From assembly GCF_914767665.1 (NCBI RefSeq), contig NC_059503.1:10230001-10294000 (forward strand): a DNA stretch of 64,000 nucleotides, read 5' to 3'. The notes under the pieces are model-generated. The model was not told the origin of the DNA and ran no database searches. It saw only the letters and a list, made by a program, of their open reading frames with translations. This stretch comes from Harmonia axyridis. Lineage: Eukaryota > Arthropoda > Insecta > Coleoptera > Coccinellidae. The translations under genes and the position numbers were made by a program. Below are positions 48,501-57,479 of this stretch, one piece after another. Within the stretch, counting starts at the first letter, position 1, and each line of letters opens with the position of its first letter.

Positions 48501-49696
48501 CGTTAAAAGCAAGTTTTTGGTTCGACTGTGATATTGAAAGTTGTTTGCTGGGGTCTAAGAATGTTATGTGATTATTTGTTTCCTTTTCCAATTCGAATTT
48601 TATTTTTGAGTGGATATTATTTAAGTATATTTAGAAATTGATTTAGTTGCCTGGATGTTCCAGAAAGGCAAGCATCGTATGTTTTCTACAAATCGATACC
48701 AAAAGTATATTTTTAGCGGTAATTTATTGAGTTGAAAATTTTATTTTCTATATAAGACATGAAAATATCTGCGAGAAGTGGGCCTAATGTCAGATATTTT
48801 CATGTCCTATATAAAAAATAAAATTTTCAACTCAAAATAAGTGGTAAAAATATACTTTCGGTATCGATTTGTAAATTACATAACTTGCTTTCCTTTCTGA
48901 AACATCCAGACAACTAAATCAATTTCTAAATTACATAAATAATATCCACCCAAAAATAATATTTAAAATATATATATATTCAAAAACAAATACCGACCAA
49001 CTTTTCGCCTACGCGGCCCAAATATTTCATTCAATAAAATGGGAAAAAGATTTTCGCACGCCCATGGATGGTGTTTTCAATTTCAACAGATAATTCTTTT
49101 GCAGTGTTGCCGACTCGAAGCTGAGAGAATTGTTCATCCTTGTCTCACTCGTTAACTGTACTATAGCCGTCCTTATCCAAACAATGTGAATGTTTGCTTC
49201 ACAACAAAGCGAGTCCCAGTACGGGGATGTTTCGTCTCCTTAGGATAATAAGTCTATGGTTACGTCGGTTATAGTGAATGAGTCGGTTATACTAAAAGCA
49301 TCGCTAAATGTATGTATTTCTATGGTAAGGTTAGATAACTCTGACGGTACAAACTGAGGTATAATTCAAAAGAATTTACGAGTAGATATTTGAAATATTT
49401 TATATGAAAAATAAACAAAGCTATAAATATAGTAAATGTTCAGATACATGCAGACTATCGATGTAACTCCCGTTCAGTTTGTACAGTCAGGTATCGATTC
49501 AAACGAAACATTTCCACTGACCTAGTCCCATGCGTCGTTTGATTTTCTTCAAGACCTTCATTTTCCCCTTGAGCGGCGAGAACAACGAATGACTTTTCAC
49601 TGGTTTTTCAGCTTTGCAATCGCAAGGCTTCTCCGGTTCATGTATCCCCATCAAGTAGACGAAACGAGAATGTTTACAAGACACAAATTTCAGCAC
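33586..49696 (-). CDS. neur: E3 ubiquitin ligase neuralized
   Basis: Membrane-associated RING E3 ligase that ubiquitinates Delta/Serrate in signal-sending cells, promoting their endocytosis and Notch activation. Coding exons on the minus strand: 49696-49522, 35684-35512, 35410-33941, 33831-33586. Junctions are GT/AG with phases 1,0,0 and give 687 residues; the fly protein is about 750. NHR1 lies at about 72-226 (LPPLLFHNVHGDNIRISRDG; YACPDLTNKPGYWAKAL). NHR2 is at about 282-437 (TRGRNVRFNSSKN; DRPEYWVISRDF; QLWAFFDIFGS). After a Ser/His-rich linker, a C3HC4 RING occupies 634-674 (CTICYENTIDSVLYTCGH...CPLC), ending RDVIRTYKP. Exon 1 is short and basic (VLKKIKRRMGL), like the lipid-binding basic stretch ahead of NHR1 in fly Neur. 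An in-frame second ATG at 49,651 is an alternative start. Confidence 0.95.
36573..36580 (-). promoter_or_regulatory. Su(H)-type site CGTGGGAA
   Basis: Exact high-affinity CSL consensus on the minus strand. A TGTGAGAA lies 98 bp away at 36,475. Confidence 0.45.
38736..38860 (+). repeat. Degenerate tandem repeat, about 21-23 bp unit
   Basis: About six units of the form ACTCAATCACGAAAAATA run head to tail with increasing divergence at the right end. It lies in neur intron 1, about 0.9 kb from the E-box and Su(H) cluster. Confidence 0.8.
39750..39757 (+). promoter_or_regulatory. Su(H)-type site CGTGGGAA
   Basis: Exact consensus on the plus strand. It faces the opposite-strand copy at 39,828, 70 bp apart. 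Confidence 0.5.
39828..39835 (-). promoter_or_regulatory. Su(H)-type site CGTGGGAA
   Basis: TTCCCACG on the plus strand. It is the inverted partner of 39,750, although the spacing exceeds that of the classical paired site. Confidence 0.5.
40074..40081 (+). promoter_or_regulatory. Su(H)-type site CGTGGGAA
   Basis: Third exact consensus within 332 bp. A GCAGCTG proneural-type E-box lies at 40,714. Confidence 0.5.
41211..41460 (+). repeat. Mobile-element end also present at 63.7 kb
   Basis: ATGGCAAC(T/A)CTG followed by a T-run and GAC(G/A)TTTCTTATGT is shared with 63,732-63,800. Downstream, TACGCTTGAAGAACGTTTAG resembles the first codons of a transposase helix-turn-helix (LEERLEIV), but the frame is lost quickly. 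Probably the 5' end of a decayed DNA transposon. Confidence 0.4.
42911..42918 (+). promoter_or_regulatory. Su(H)-type site CGTGGGAA
   Basis: Exact consensus, isolated by about 1.2 kb from the next site. Confidence 0.4.
43592..43890 (+). repeat. Diverged tandem duplication, about 146-bp unit
   Basis: Units 43,592-43,737 and 43,738-43,890 share CCTATA..TTTT, CTGAAATA(C/T)TGAAGC and a GAACTGGTTCTG core. The core itself is repeated, giving several GGTTC(T/A)G runs per unit. Non-coding. Confidence 0.7.
44154..44161 (+). promoter_or_regulatory. Su(H)-type site CGTGGGAA
   Basis: Exact consensus, with TGTGGGAA on the opposite strand 100 bp away at 44,054-44,061. Confidence 0.45.
45052..45289. repeat. 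Inverted-repeat element, possible MITE
   Basis: Ends AGCACTGTTGCCAG and GCGGCAACACTGTTC are inverted. Inside are longer inverted blocks: 45,121-45,148 (TGCGTTCTTAAACTTACTCC) and 45,216-45,243. It ends about 190 bp before the THAP exon and could be a separate MITE or part of that transposon's terminal region. Confidence 0.6.
45475..46880 (+). pseudogene. Decayed P-element-like transposase with THAP domain
   Basis: A C2CH THAP domain is split by an intron. Exon 45,475-45,539 encodes MIRQCEICKKSKISHPGLSF, with donor GTAAGT. Exon 45,627-45,835 encodes FPSDTEKRGIWASLLGF and FICSNHFNPDDI, then after a frameshift the FLKPDVVPLPYH box. Exon 46,112-46,168 continues in phase (SDTVSEQEDSR). Downstream are transposase core motifs: WKMPVGYFLLNGLSAVEKL (46,488 on), SITFDGTVTNFSMAEKLGA (near 46,610), and FLDTCHMIKLVRNCFA (46,730, after a frameshift). 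Order and motifs match P-element/THAP9 transposases: DNA binding by THAP and an RNase H-like core. At least three frameshifts or stops show it is dead. It lies in neur intron 1. Confidence 0.8.
46905..47510 (+). repeat. Pair of direct repeats about 490 bp apart
   Basis: 46,905-47,020 and 47,390-47,505 share a T-run, GAAAT(C)TTGTCAAAAACTG and AAAAAATAAAT(C/T)ATTTGTTT. They lie just 3' of the P-like transposase remnants and may mark its 3' region, duplicated. Confidence 0.6.
48601..48958. mobile_element. Palindromic foldback element
   Basis: Arms of about 170 bp (48,601-48,771 and 48,791-48,958) are complementary almost end to end, with a 19-bp loop. Outer ends are TATTTTTGAGTGGATATT and its complement. 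No coding capacity. Located just upstream in intron 1 of neur coding exon 1. Confidence 0.85.
49522..49696 (-). CDS. neur: neuralized first coding exon (part of neur)
   Basis: 58 codons ending ...VLKKIKRRMGL plus one base, followed by donor GTCAGT. The next exon begins CA after acceptor TTTGTTACAG, restoring a GCA codon in frame. The basic stretch just ahead of NHR1 is what supports assigning this exon to neur across a 13.8-kb intron. The start may be 49,696 (MLKFVSC) or 49,651 (MGIHEPEK). Confidence 0.8.
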
Positions 49697-49699
49697 ATT

Positions 49700-50000
49700 T
49701 ACTACACTAATACACGAAAAACTAACGCGATATGAACGTACCTAACCCGCGGTAGTTGGTAAAGGACGAAAAATAGTATCAGCGCACTGGTTCGCTGTCT
49801 AGACTGAACTGAAGCGATATTGGGTTCGGGTTTGGGATGAAACATAGCCGAAGGTGGGATGGTGGGGGGATTACAGCTGCAGCCACGAGCCTCCGACCAA
49901 TCGGATGGCTGCCACACGCCTGATGGTGACTGAACAGCCGGCTGAGACAGATGCGTCACTTATCACCCCGGAATATACCTGTGTTTACTTTATGTATTTC
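49700..50000 (-). promoter_or_regulatory. GC-rich probable neuralized 5' UTR/promoter
   Basis: The sequence upstream of exon 1 on the minus strand is markedly GC-richer than its surroundings. It contains an ATTGG box near 49,900, initiator-like TCAGT runs near 49,810 and a CAGCTG E-box at 49,874. No TATA box at a convincing position. The exact start site cannot be set from sequence. Confidence 0.4.
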
Positions 50001-52638
50001 GGCTACAGTTTCTTGTAATTATTGGATTCTTCACTTCGAGAAAATTCGAGTGTGGCTGCCCACTTGATGCCGGATTAGCTACGCTTGTGGTGATGCGATT
50101 CGCTACTGATGGCATTGAGCTGATAGGAGATAAGATAATGCACACACAGAATACGGTAGGTGTTGTTCTATGGTGACAAATAGGTGAATATTCTGCAGCA
50201 ATGCCACTTTATTTACCAGAAGGGGACTGATTGCGGGAATTTCAACAGACATATCTAGGTACTTATAGGTAAAACCAATAAATATCCTACCAAATTATAA
50301 TCAAGCCACATAAAAGGTTACCTGCTTCCGGTTATTTCCGCACTATTGCACACTTTAATCATATATCGAGGATTCAGTGACGTGATATGATACATATTGA
50401 ATTTGGTCTACTTGGAGGCAATTTTTTTTATTCATCCAATTAGGTAAATACCTAATTGGGTGAATCAAAAAAATTGATAAATAGATAATGCAGACTGGTC
50501 ATTTGGAAATTTTGAGAATTTTGAAGGAAACAAGCTTTGTTATGGAAAAATTATAAATAAAAATAGAGGAGAGATTTTTTATTGGATTTGAACTTATACA
50601 ATAAGACTTAGATATGGAAGGATAATTAAACCCTCAAGACTTCCAAAATATTCCAAAATTCTCGACAAGACGAAGAACGAAAAATTTTCCATAAAAATTA
50701 TTTTCAATTACCACCCCTAAAAAAAAAAAATTTCTACGTCTTTGATTTCACGGGGTGGGATTTTTTTTTATTTGTACGATACCAAAGGATTATCTAATTA
50801 TTGCAATCACTTTACAGTTCTATACATATAATGTTTCAAAATAAATTTCTTATTATAATTTTCAGATTTTTCACCACATGAAAATCGAAAACTATAATGA
50901 TTGGACTCAATGAATGTAAACATTATTATCATTTCCAAGTCATTTCCGAAAACATTGGTAGTGCTATGGGGGGCCAGAGATGCCCGGCCCCCCTCTAAAT
51001 TTTTGCTGTCATGCTGTCCCCTTGAAATATCGCATGAGCAAAAAAATACAATATGATTTTAACTTAACTAGATGGACCCGGAAATATTGTTCCCCCTTCA
51101 AAAATCCTGGTTCCCCTTGGCCACCGAGAAAAAACATTAATTTTTTTGCCATTCAATAGAATCATTATGAATACGCAGTCAAAATTCTGTAATTCTGTTT
51201 TCTCAAAATTATTTTTGTAAATACGATCACCTGATCTTCACATATCAAAATAAATATGTATATCTATCACGTTATCTGAGACTGAGAGAAATAAAGTGAT
51301 AACGCTGGATAGCAAACTGATTCGATACAAATATTGTTACAAATTGGCGAATGCGTTAGTATGATAAATAATTATTTATGCATCAAGCGCAGATGTTTAT
51401 TTATAATTTTTTATGGGACGCACTATAGCAAAAAAAAACTGATAGAAGATAATTGTGAAATTAGTTCATTTATTTCATACAGGATTGTCATCAGCAAAAT
51501 TGAGATTATCAATATATTGTATGTTTATTTTCGCTCAAATTCTACCCCCCCTTAAACAACTTGAAGCGATCACCCATCCAGATACCAACCCCATTCAAAA
51601 TTGCTTAACATTCAGATTATTAAAATTACGATGCAAAATCCAAAAAATCACATACATTCGGACAGAATATCGGCGCTCAAAAATGAACAAATTACTTCTA
51701 AACATTCCTCGGACATTCTCCTGCCTAAGACCTGAAAGGTTATCCCCCTTCCTACTCATCGGGAATATGTGAGAGGAGAAATTAAAACTTTATATACATA
51801 ATGGGTTAATCATCTGTGCTGACCCCTGGTTTCTTGGCATCATCTCCAGAGCCGTGCTTCCTTCGAAGGCAATTGATGCTAACAAGTTGAATTGAATTTT
51901 ATTTAAGAAACGGCTTTTATATTGCATTACAACTTCCTCCTACAGACGAGCCGAAGAAATCCAACTAACTAGCACTAATTGTCGTTAAAGAGTTGAAATT
52001 CATGCCACCCTGATTCAAGAAAATGAATGAGAATTGAAAATGAGTAACATCCTGTATAATATTGTTTTAAGATATATAAAAGTGGATTCGGATATATCAG
52101 AATATATGATGTAACGTCATAATCTCGGTGAGCTCAAAGTTTTTCATTCTAACGTAAAATAATAAAAAAATAAAATAAATCAATTAATATTTTCATCTAC
52201 TTTTTTACTTGTGTGGTTTCAATAACAAAATTCTATTCATATAGTCCGCTATCTGGGCAGTTGGCACTTCTAAAGCTGTCATATTTGGACATTTGACCAA
52301 TAAAATCAAACTATACACTCTTCAACAACGCATTGAAATTCTCAAAATTCACTACAAAACTGAACCTTTATAATAATTTGGATTTTCCTGAGGATAACTA
52401 AAGAATTTTTTAAAATTTTTTTATCGGAATCGGTAGCAGATTCGATAAAACTGCAAGAAACCAAAAACTGTAATATTGGAGCAAAGATGCTTTTTACATT
52501 TTTTGAGAATACCAGGGTCCACCAAAAAAAAATTCTGGAGGAAAGAAGTGGGCAATGTTTCAGAAAAAATGTCACCCTGTAGATTTACGTTCAAAATTAG
52601 CATATCATATGATGAAAAATTTAAATTGGAATATATAG
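50001..52638. other. Upstream of neuralized, no gene seen
   Basis: AT-rich. A 17-bp-arm hairpin with a 2-bp loop at 50,438-50,473 (CATCCAATTAGGTA / TACCTAATTGGGTG) is the only notable structure. Short frames have no domain. Confidence 0.35.
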
Positions 52639-53430
52639 TGTGTTTTTTTTAGAGCTATAGAACTTTAAATTGCAATAAAACAACGATGGATTACCCGATC
52701 GACATTAATTTTATTTATCCGCAAGATAATCTTGTGGTATTACATTTTAAATATGATTTCTGGCATATGACCGCCACGGCAGGCTCGGATGTAGTCCAAT
52801 CTGGACGTCCACTTTTCGATGACTTTTTCCAACATTTGTGGCCGTATATCGGCAATAACACGGCGAATGTTGTCTTCCAAATGGTCAAGGGTTTATGGCT
52901 TTCAATAAATCGATTGTGGCACGAGCTGTGTGACATGTTGCGCCGTCTTGTTGGAATCATAGCTCCTGGACATTATGGTTGTTCAATTCAGGACTGAAAA
53001 AGTTAGTAATCATGGCTCTATACCGATCACCATTGACTGTAACGTTCTGGCCATCATCGTTTTTCAAGAAGTACGGACCAATGATTCCACCAGCCAATAA
53101 AGCGCACCAAACAGTCAGTTTTTCTGGATGTAACGGTGTTTCGACATACACTTGAGGATTAGCTTCACTCCAAATGCGGCAGTTTTGTTTGTTGACGTAG
53201 CCATTCAACCAGAAGTGCGCTTCATCGCTAAACAAAATAAAATGGACGTAGTGCGCGATACGTATTCCGTACAGAACCATTATTTTCGAAATAAAAGTGC
53301 ACTATTCGCAAGCGTTGTTCAGGCGTGATTCTATTCATGATGAATTGCCAAACCAAACTGAGAATAAATCAGTTGACAGCTGTTAAATCGGTCGCCATCT
53401 TGAACAGTAATGAGAATCGAAAAAACACCC
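52639..53430 (-). mobile_element. Tc1/mariner-class element copy 2, deleted
   Basis: Same family and termini as 2,044-2,970. It has the same start-to-FSDEAH deletion junction as copy 1. A second deletion of about 127 bp removes the CDLTPLDYFLWG motif. The Trp before QQDG is changed to a stop. It faces copy 3 across 1.1 kb. Confidence 0.85.
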
Positions 53431-53764
53431 GTTACGAGATCCATCGTTTCGCAATAGATTCTTTCTTTGACAATCATCAAATTTAGTGCTTCTAACAAAT
53501 GATGCGAGGAATCTGTAATTTTCGTTTTTACCTCCAAGTTAGGAACACCCTGTATACAATATGTGAATAGCACGAAAACGTCAATTTCCATGTTATCTAA
53601 CCTAACCTAAACAACAGGTGAACCCTTACATGGACCCAGAAAAATATCCCGGAATTCCGAAAATCCCAGCTAAGAAAATCCAGTCTATGATTTTCGTAAT
53701 TTACGATCTCTGGGGCTTGAGCGAAACCGGACACCCCTCGTGTCGCCAATTAACAAGCCGTCAT

Positions 53765-53776
53765 TGGCACGTGCCA
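53765..53776. promoter_or_regulatory. Palindrome TGGCACGTGCCA, E(spl)/Hairy-type site
   Basis: A perfect 12-bp palindrome with a CACGTG core, matching the preferred site of E(spl)/Hairy bHLH repressors. It is 4.1 kb upstream of the neur coding start. Any link to neur is inference. Confidence 0.3.
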
Positions 53777-54559
53777 ACACCATCCCCCTCGAGGGTAACT
53801 CATTAAACCCCTACGCAAATTCCAACCAAAACTGGAAAACATGTTGCTATAAATACCTTCACGGAAGTAAATGCTAATAAAAGCTATTTATTCTGCAGGG
53901 GGTGCCATAAATTGCCCATAATGGGAAGGAAAAGAAAGTACACATAGTATATCAGTTTGAGTTATAACCTCCGATATTTCTCGATAGATTCGGCTCTCCG
54001 CTTTGCTACTCTCATCTTTGATTACCCTGATCACACTGTCGTAAAAAGTTTCGGAATATATGTGAGTCATTAGGTAAGTGGTTTTTGGATAAGGTTATTT
54101 GCAAGGAGATCATGAAAGAGAAGGATAATGGATGTATAGTTATTTTACTGATAACATACATTGGGAGCGATTTTCCACATTTTCATTTTAAAGCCGGAAA
54201 ATCGAGGTGTTAAGTTTTCGTCGGACCACACTGTATATGACCCGAAATAATCGTAATGAATGAACTAATTCTTCCAAAATTTAATACCTATGGAATCAGT
54301 ATTTGAATTTTTATAAGTAAATTATTCTAATCGATGGTTAGACAATCGATGGTTAAACAAAATGTCGATTTTTCAATAACTACATTTTTTTATTTTGAGT
54401 ATAGGGTTTACTCAAGTAACCTCCCTCTTTTATACGTAGAATTGATTGAAAGAATAAAAACTAAACTATAAACCTTGAGTTTTGATGAATTTGAGTTGTC
54501 CAATAAGTTCATTTTCTTCCACTAAACACCTTGTATATTTTTGATCCAAACCGTAAACA

Positions 54560-55435
54560 GTCATATAACTAACTTACTTATTACTGTTCAAGATGGCGAC
54601 CGATTTAACAGCTGTAAAGTGATTTATTCTCAGTTTGGTTTGGCAATTCATCATGAATAGACTCACGCCTGAACAGCAATTGCAAATAGTGCAATTTTAT
54701 TTCGAAAATAATGGTTCTGTTCGGAATACGTATCGCGCACTATGAATGGCTACGTCAACAAACAAAACTGCCGCATTTGGAGTGAAGCTAATCCTCAAGT
54801 GTATGTCGAAACACCGTTACATCCAGAAAAACTGACTGTTTGGTGCGCTTTATGGGCTGGTGAAATCATTGGTCCGTATTTCTTCAAAAACGATGATGGC
54901 CAGAACGTTGCAGTCAATGGTGATCGGTATAGAGCCATGATCACTAACTTTTTCATTCCTGAATTGAACAACCATGATGTCCAGGAGCTGTGGTTCCAAC
55001 AAGACGGCGCAACATGTCACACAGCTCGTGCCACAATCGATTTATAGAAAGACACGTTTGGTGACCGCCTAATTTCACGTTTTGGACCTGTGAATTGGCC
55101 TCCAAGATCTTGTGATTTAACACCGCTAGACTACTTTCAGTGGGGCTGTGTGAAGTCATTGGTCTATGCGGATAAGCCACAAACCCTTGACCATTTGGAA
55201 GACAACATTCGCTGTGTTATTGCCGATATACGGCTACAAATGTTGGAAAAAGTCATCGAAAATTCGACGTCCAGATTGGACTACATCCGAGCCAGCCGTG
55301 GCGGTCATATGCCAAAAATCATATTTAAAATGTAATGCCACAAGATTATCTTGCGGATAAATAAAATTCATGTCAATCGAATAATCCATCGTTGTTTTAT
55401 TGCAATTTAAAGATCTATAGCTCTAAAAAAACACC
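54560..55435 (+). mobile_element. Tc1/mariner-class element copy 3, deleted
   Basis: Same family as copies 1 and 2, opposite orientation. The start codon at 54,653 (NRLTPEQQLQIVQFYF) is joined directly to NGYVNKQNCRIWSEAN near 54,744. The deletion starts at the same upstream point as in copies 1 and 2 but extends about 40 bp further. A stop (TAG, 55,045) breaks the frame after ARATIDL. The C-terminus reads to 55,335. The right terminal repeat (CTATAGCTCTAAAAAAACACC) is present; the left end is degenerate. Confidence 0.85.
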
Positions 55436-56640
55436 TTTTAGTAGTTTCTTTCCGGTATAGACGGCAATTGTAGCGATCTGAAAATATTTTAGGGAGAAAG
55501 ATTATTTTCTCAAACCCGAAAATACAGATTTTCAGCACAAAATTATGATTAGTTTTCCATAAACGTCTAAAAGGCCGTCGCGGTAAATCATCCTGTATAA
55601 CGGTATATATGTGTCTCCAAGTGCATATATTTTTCACTTTATTATAATATTAAGTAATTCAATATTTAAGTTCAAATTTCAGCAGACGTTCACGAAAAAA
55701 AATTGAAAACGTTTTCTAGTAACGCATATAGGAAGTTATCCCGTTATAACCTCCAATAATGGACCATATGATCTCCCAAACAAGATCAAATTCACCTTCC
55801 GGTAAATCCCATAAAAAAAACACAAAGTAAACAGTTTTTTTTTGTGTGAATTGGCGCCAAAACATAGCGGTTTACGTATAAGAGCACGCGAAGGGTCTTC
55901 CAGGTAACATGCGCCCACGCGTGCCATCTTTCTCTTCTCAGTTTCTTGAGATCCTTTCGGAGGCTGGGGACACAAAGGACCGATTATTGTGATAATAGCT
56001 GCCAAGGAATCACCTGAGAAGGCATAACTACCGTGCAGTGCGTGTGCTTCTTTTGACCCGTCATATTAGTCTTGTACCTGTAAGACGGTGCCCATTCAAG
56101 AAGTTCAACTTGGCAATCATCTGTTAATGTCATCGGAATGTTAGAAAGTTAGGGTCTTCAAAACGGTATTTTTGGAATTGCGTATTTGGTTATTTTGTGT
56201 TGTATAATATTTCGCAATTTTTGATTTCGAAATTTAGTTTTTTTTTAATTTTTTTCTTTCAAATTAAGACGGCATCGTCAGTGGTTCTTCGACACAATAT
56301 TTCGGATACCCTGTGATAATATTCAAAAGTTGTACGACATTTCCACATTCATCTATATAAGTCACACTCCGGCAGATAAGTACACTCACCGGCAAAAAAA
56401 CTCGGCCACCTGAAATGTTGCTGAAGTTCGTTGCTCAAGAACTTTCAGAATTTTTCATTGATTTCAATTGTTTCTATGCCAAATTGAAGATAAATTCTTT
56501 AGAATTGAACAAACTCCAGAAAAAATTTCCAAAAATGTTGATAGCTTATTTATACAGGGTAAAAAAAACATGTATTTTTAATCCAATTTTTTAACCTCTG
56601 TTGAACACTTCGCGAAATTTGTAGAGTTTAAGCTCAGAGA
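55436..56640. other. Intergenic, no gene seen
   Basis: No domain-bearing frame. Short runs resembling dispersed-repeat ends occur near 56,560. Confidence 0.3.
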
Positions 56641-56652
56641 GAAAAATAGTAT

Positions 56653-56989
56653 ATTCTAAAATTGCCTTCTGCAACGAGTTTTAGACGATATTTTCTCTAT
56701 TTCAGTCAAGTTTTGTGGAATATTGTCGAAATTCAATGCAAAATTCAGATTATACACCCTAGTGACTTTTGTATTGTACCTATCTTGGCAGTTGGTGTGA
56801 CTGTTACGAAAATTGACAGATTACGGAATTTGAATCGTACCTTTCGAATTTGGAAATAATTTATAATACGACTTAAATTCGTGAATTATGTCTGACGAAA
56901 TTGATTTAATACCACCAGAATTGAGAGAAATTGCGAATAATGTTGAAAATCATTTCACTATATCCAAATTATATCATATTAACAATTGA
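56653..56989 (+). repeat. Direct repeat R, copy 1, retaining an ORF start
   Basis: About 340 bp similar to 58,690-59,040. It ends with an open frame from 56,888: MSDEIDLIPPELREIAN, stop at 56,989. The peptide resembles the start of tyrosine-recombinase (Crypton-like) proteins in my recollection, but only about 20 codons remain. Likely a non-autonomous derivative that kept its 5' region. Confidence 0.55.
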
Positions 56990-57110
56990 AATGTCTTGAA
57001 ATTTGATAGGATCGGAAGTCAGTGTAGACAACCACAAAACGAAAAATATAACTGAAAACAATGCTCTAATGAACTCATGACGATACTGAAATAGAAAATA
57101 GTATAAGTGG

Positions 57111-57203
57111 GGAAAATCCAACTTTTCTCGCGAGTATGAAGTTTGTGTGTTGTGTGTGAAAGGCGAGTGCCGCAAACACACGAGCGAGAAAAGGACTTTC
57201 CCA
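57111..57203. repeat. Short inverted repeat
   Basis: GGGGAAAATCCAACTTTTCTCGC at the left is loosely complementary to GCGAGAAAAGGACTTTCCC at the right. Adjacent to the MITE at 57,217. Confidence 0.5.
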
Positions 57204-57216
57204 ACATGTTGCACAC

Positions 57217-57472
57217 TATACTTTTCCTACAACTGCACAAATTTCAATAATTCAAGTAATGGACTTGATTCAAATCAAAATGACCTTCGTTGACAGTATG
57301 TGCTAATTTATTGCGTTTCCATAGAAACGACTTTAAAGCCCAATTTCATTGGTCTACCAAGCGAGATGCCGTGGGGAATAATATTTCCCACAGTATGAGC
57401 AATACATAGTTTTGAAATTGAGTAAGCTATGAAGAATACGCTACTTTCCATAGTAGTTGTAGGAAAAGTATA
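57217..57472. mobile_element. Small MITE with TATACTTTTCCTACAACT ends
   Basis: Perfect 18-bp inverted termini at 57,217-57,234 and 57,455-57,472 enclose 256 bp of non-coding sequence. Confidence 0.8.
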
Positions 57473-57479
57473 TTTTTTT

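Larger units (their letters stand above)
35685..49521 (-). promoter_or_regulatory. neuralized intron 1: candidate Notch/proneural regulatory intron
   Basis: 13.8 kb. It holds six exact CGTGGGAA motifs (36573, 39750, 39828, 40074, 42911, 44154; mixed strands), plus TGTGGGAA at 44,054 and TGTGAGAA at 36,475. E-boxes are CAGCTG at 39,232, 39,333 and 40,715, and CAGGTG at 38,675 and 39,640. CACGTG occurs at 36,631 and 38,296. By rough expectation an 8-mer with five G/C bases should occur less than once here. Su(H) (CSL) and proneural bHLH proteins bind these motifs. The regulatory role is inferred. It also contains a decayed P-like element and several repeats. Confidence 0.5.

Noticed and set aside
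49702..49959. Minus-strand frame upstream of neur exon 1 as extra coding sequence
   Set aside because: It is in the likely 5' UTR, ends before the neur start and lacks any conserved feature.
53590..53620. Telomeric TTAGG-type repeat (CCTAACCTAA)
   Set aside because: Only two units; no tandem array.
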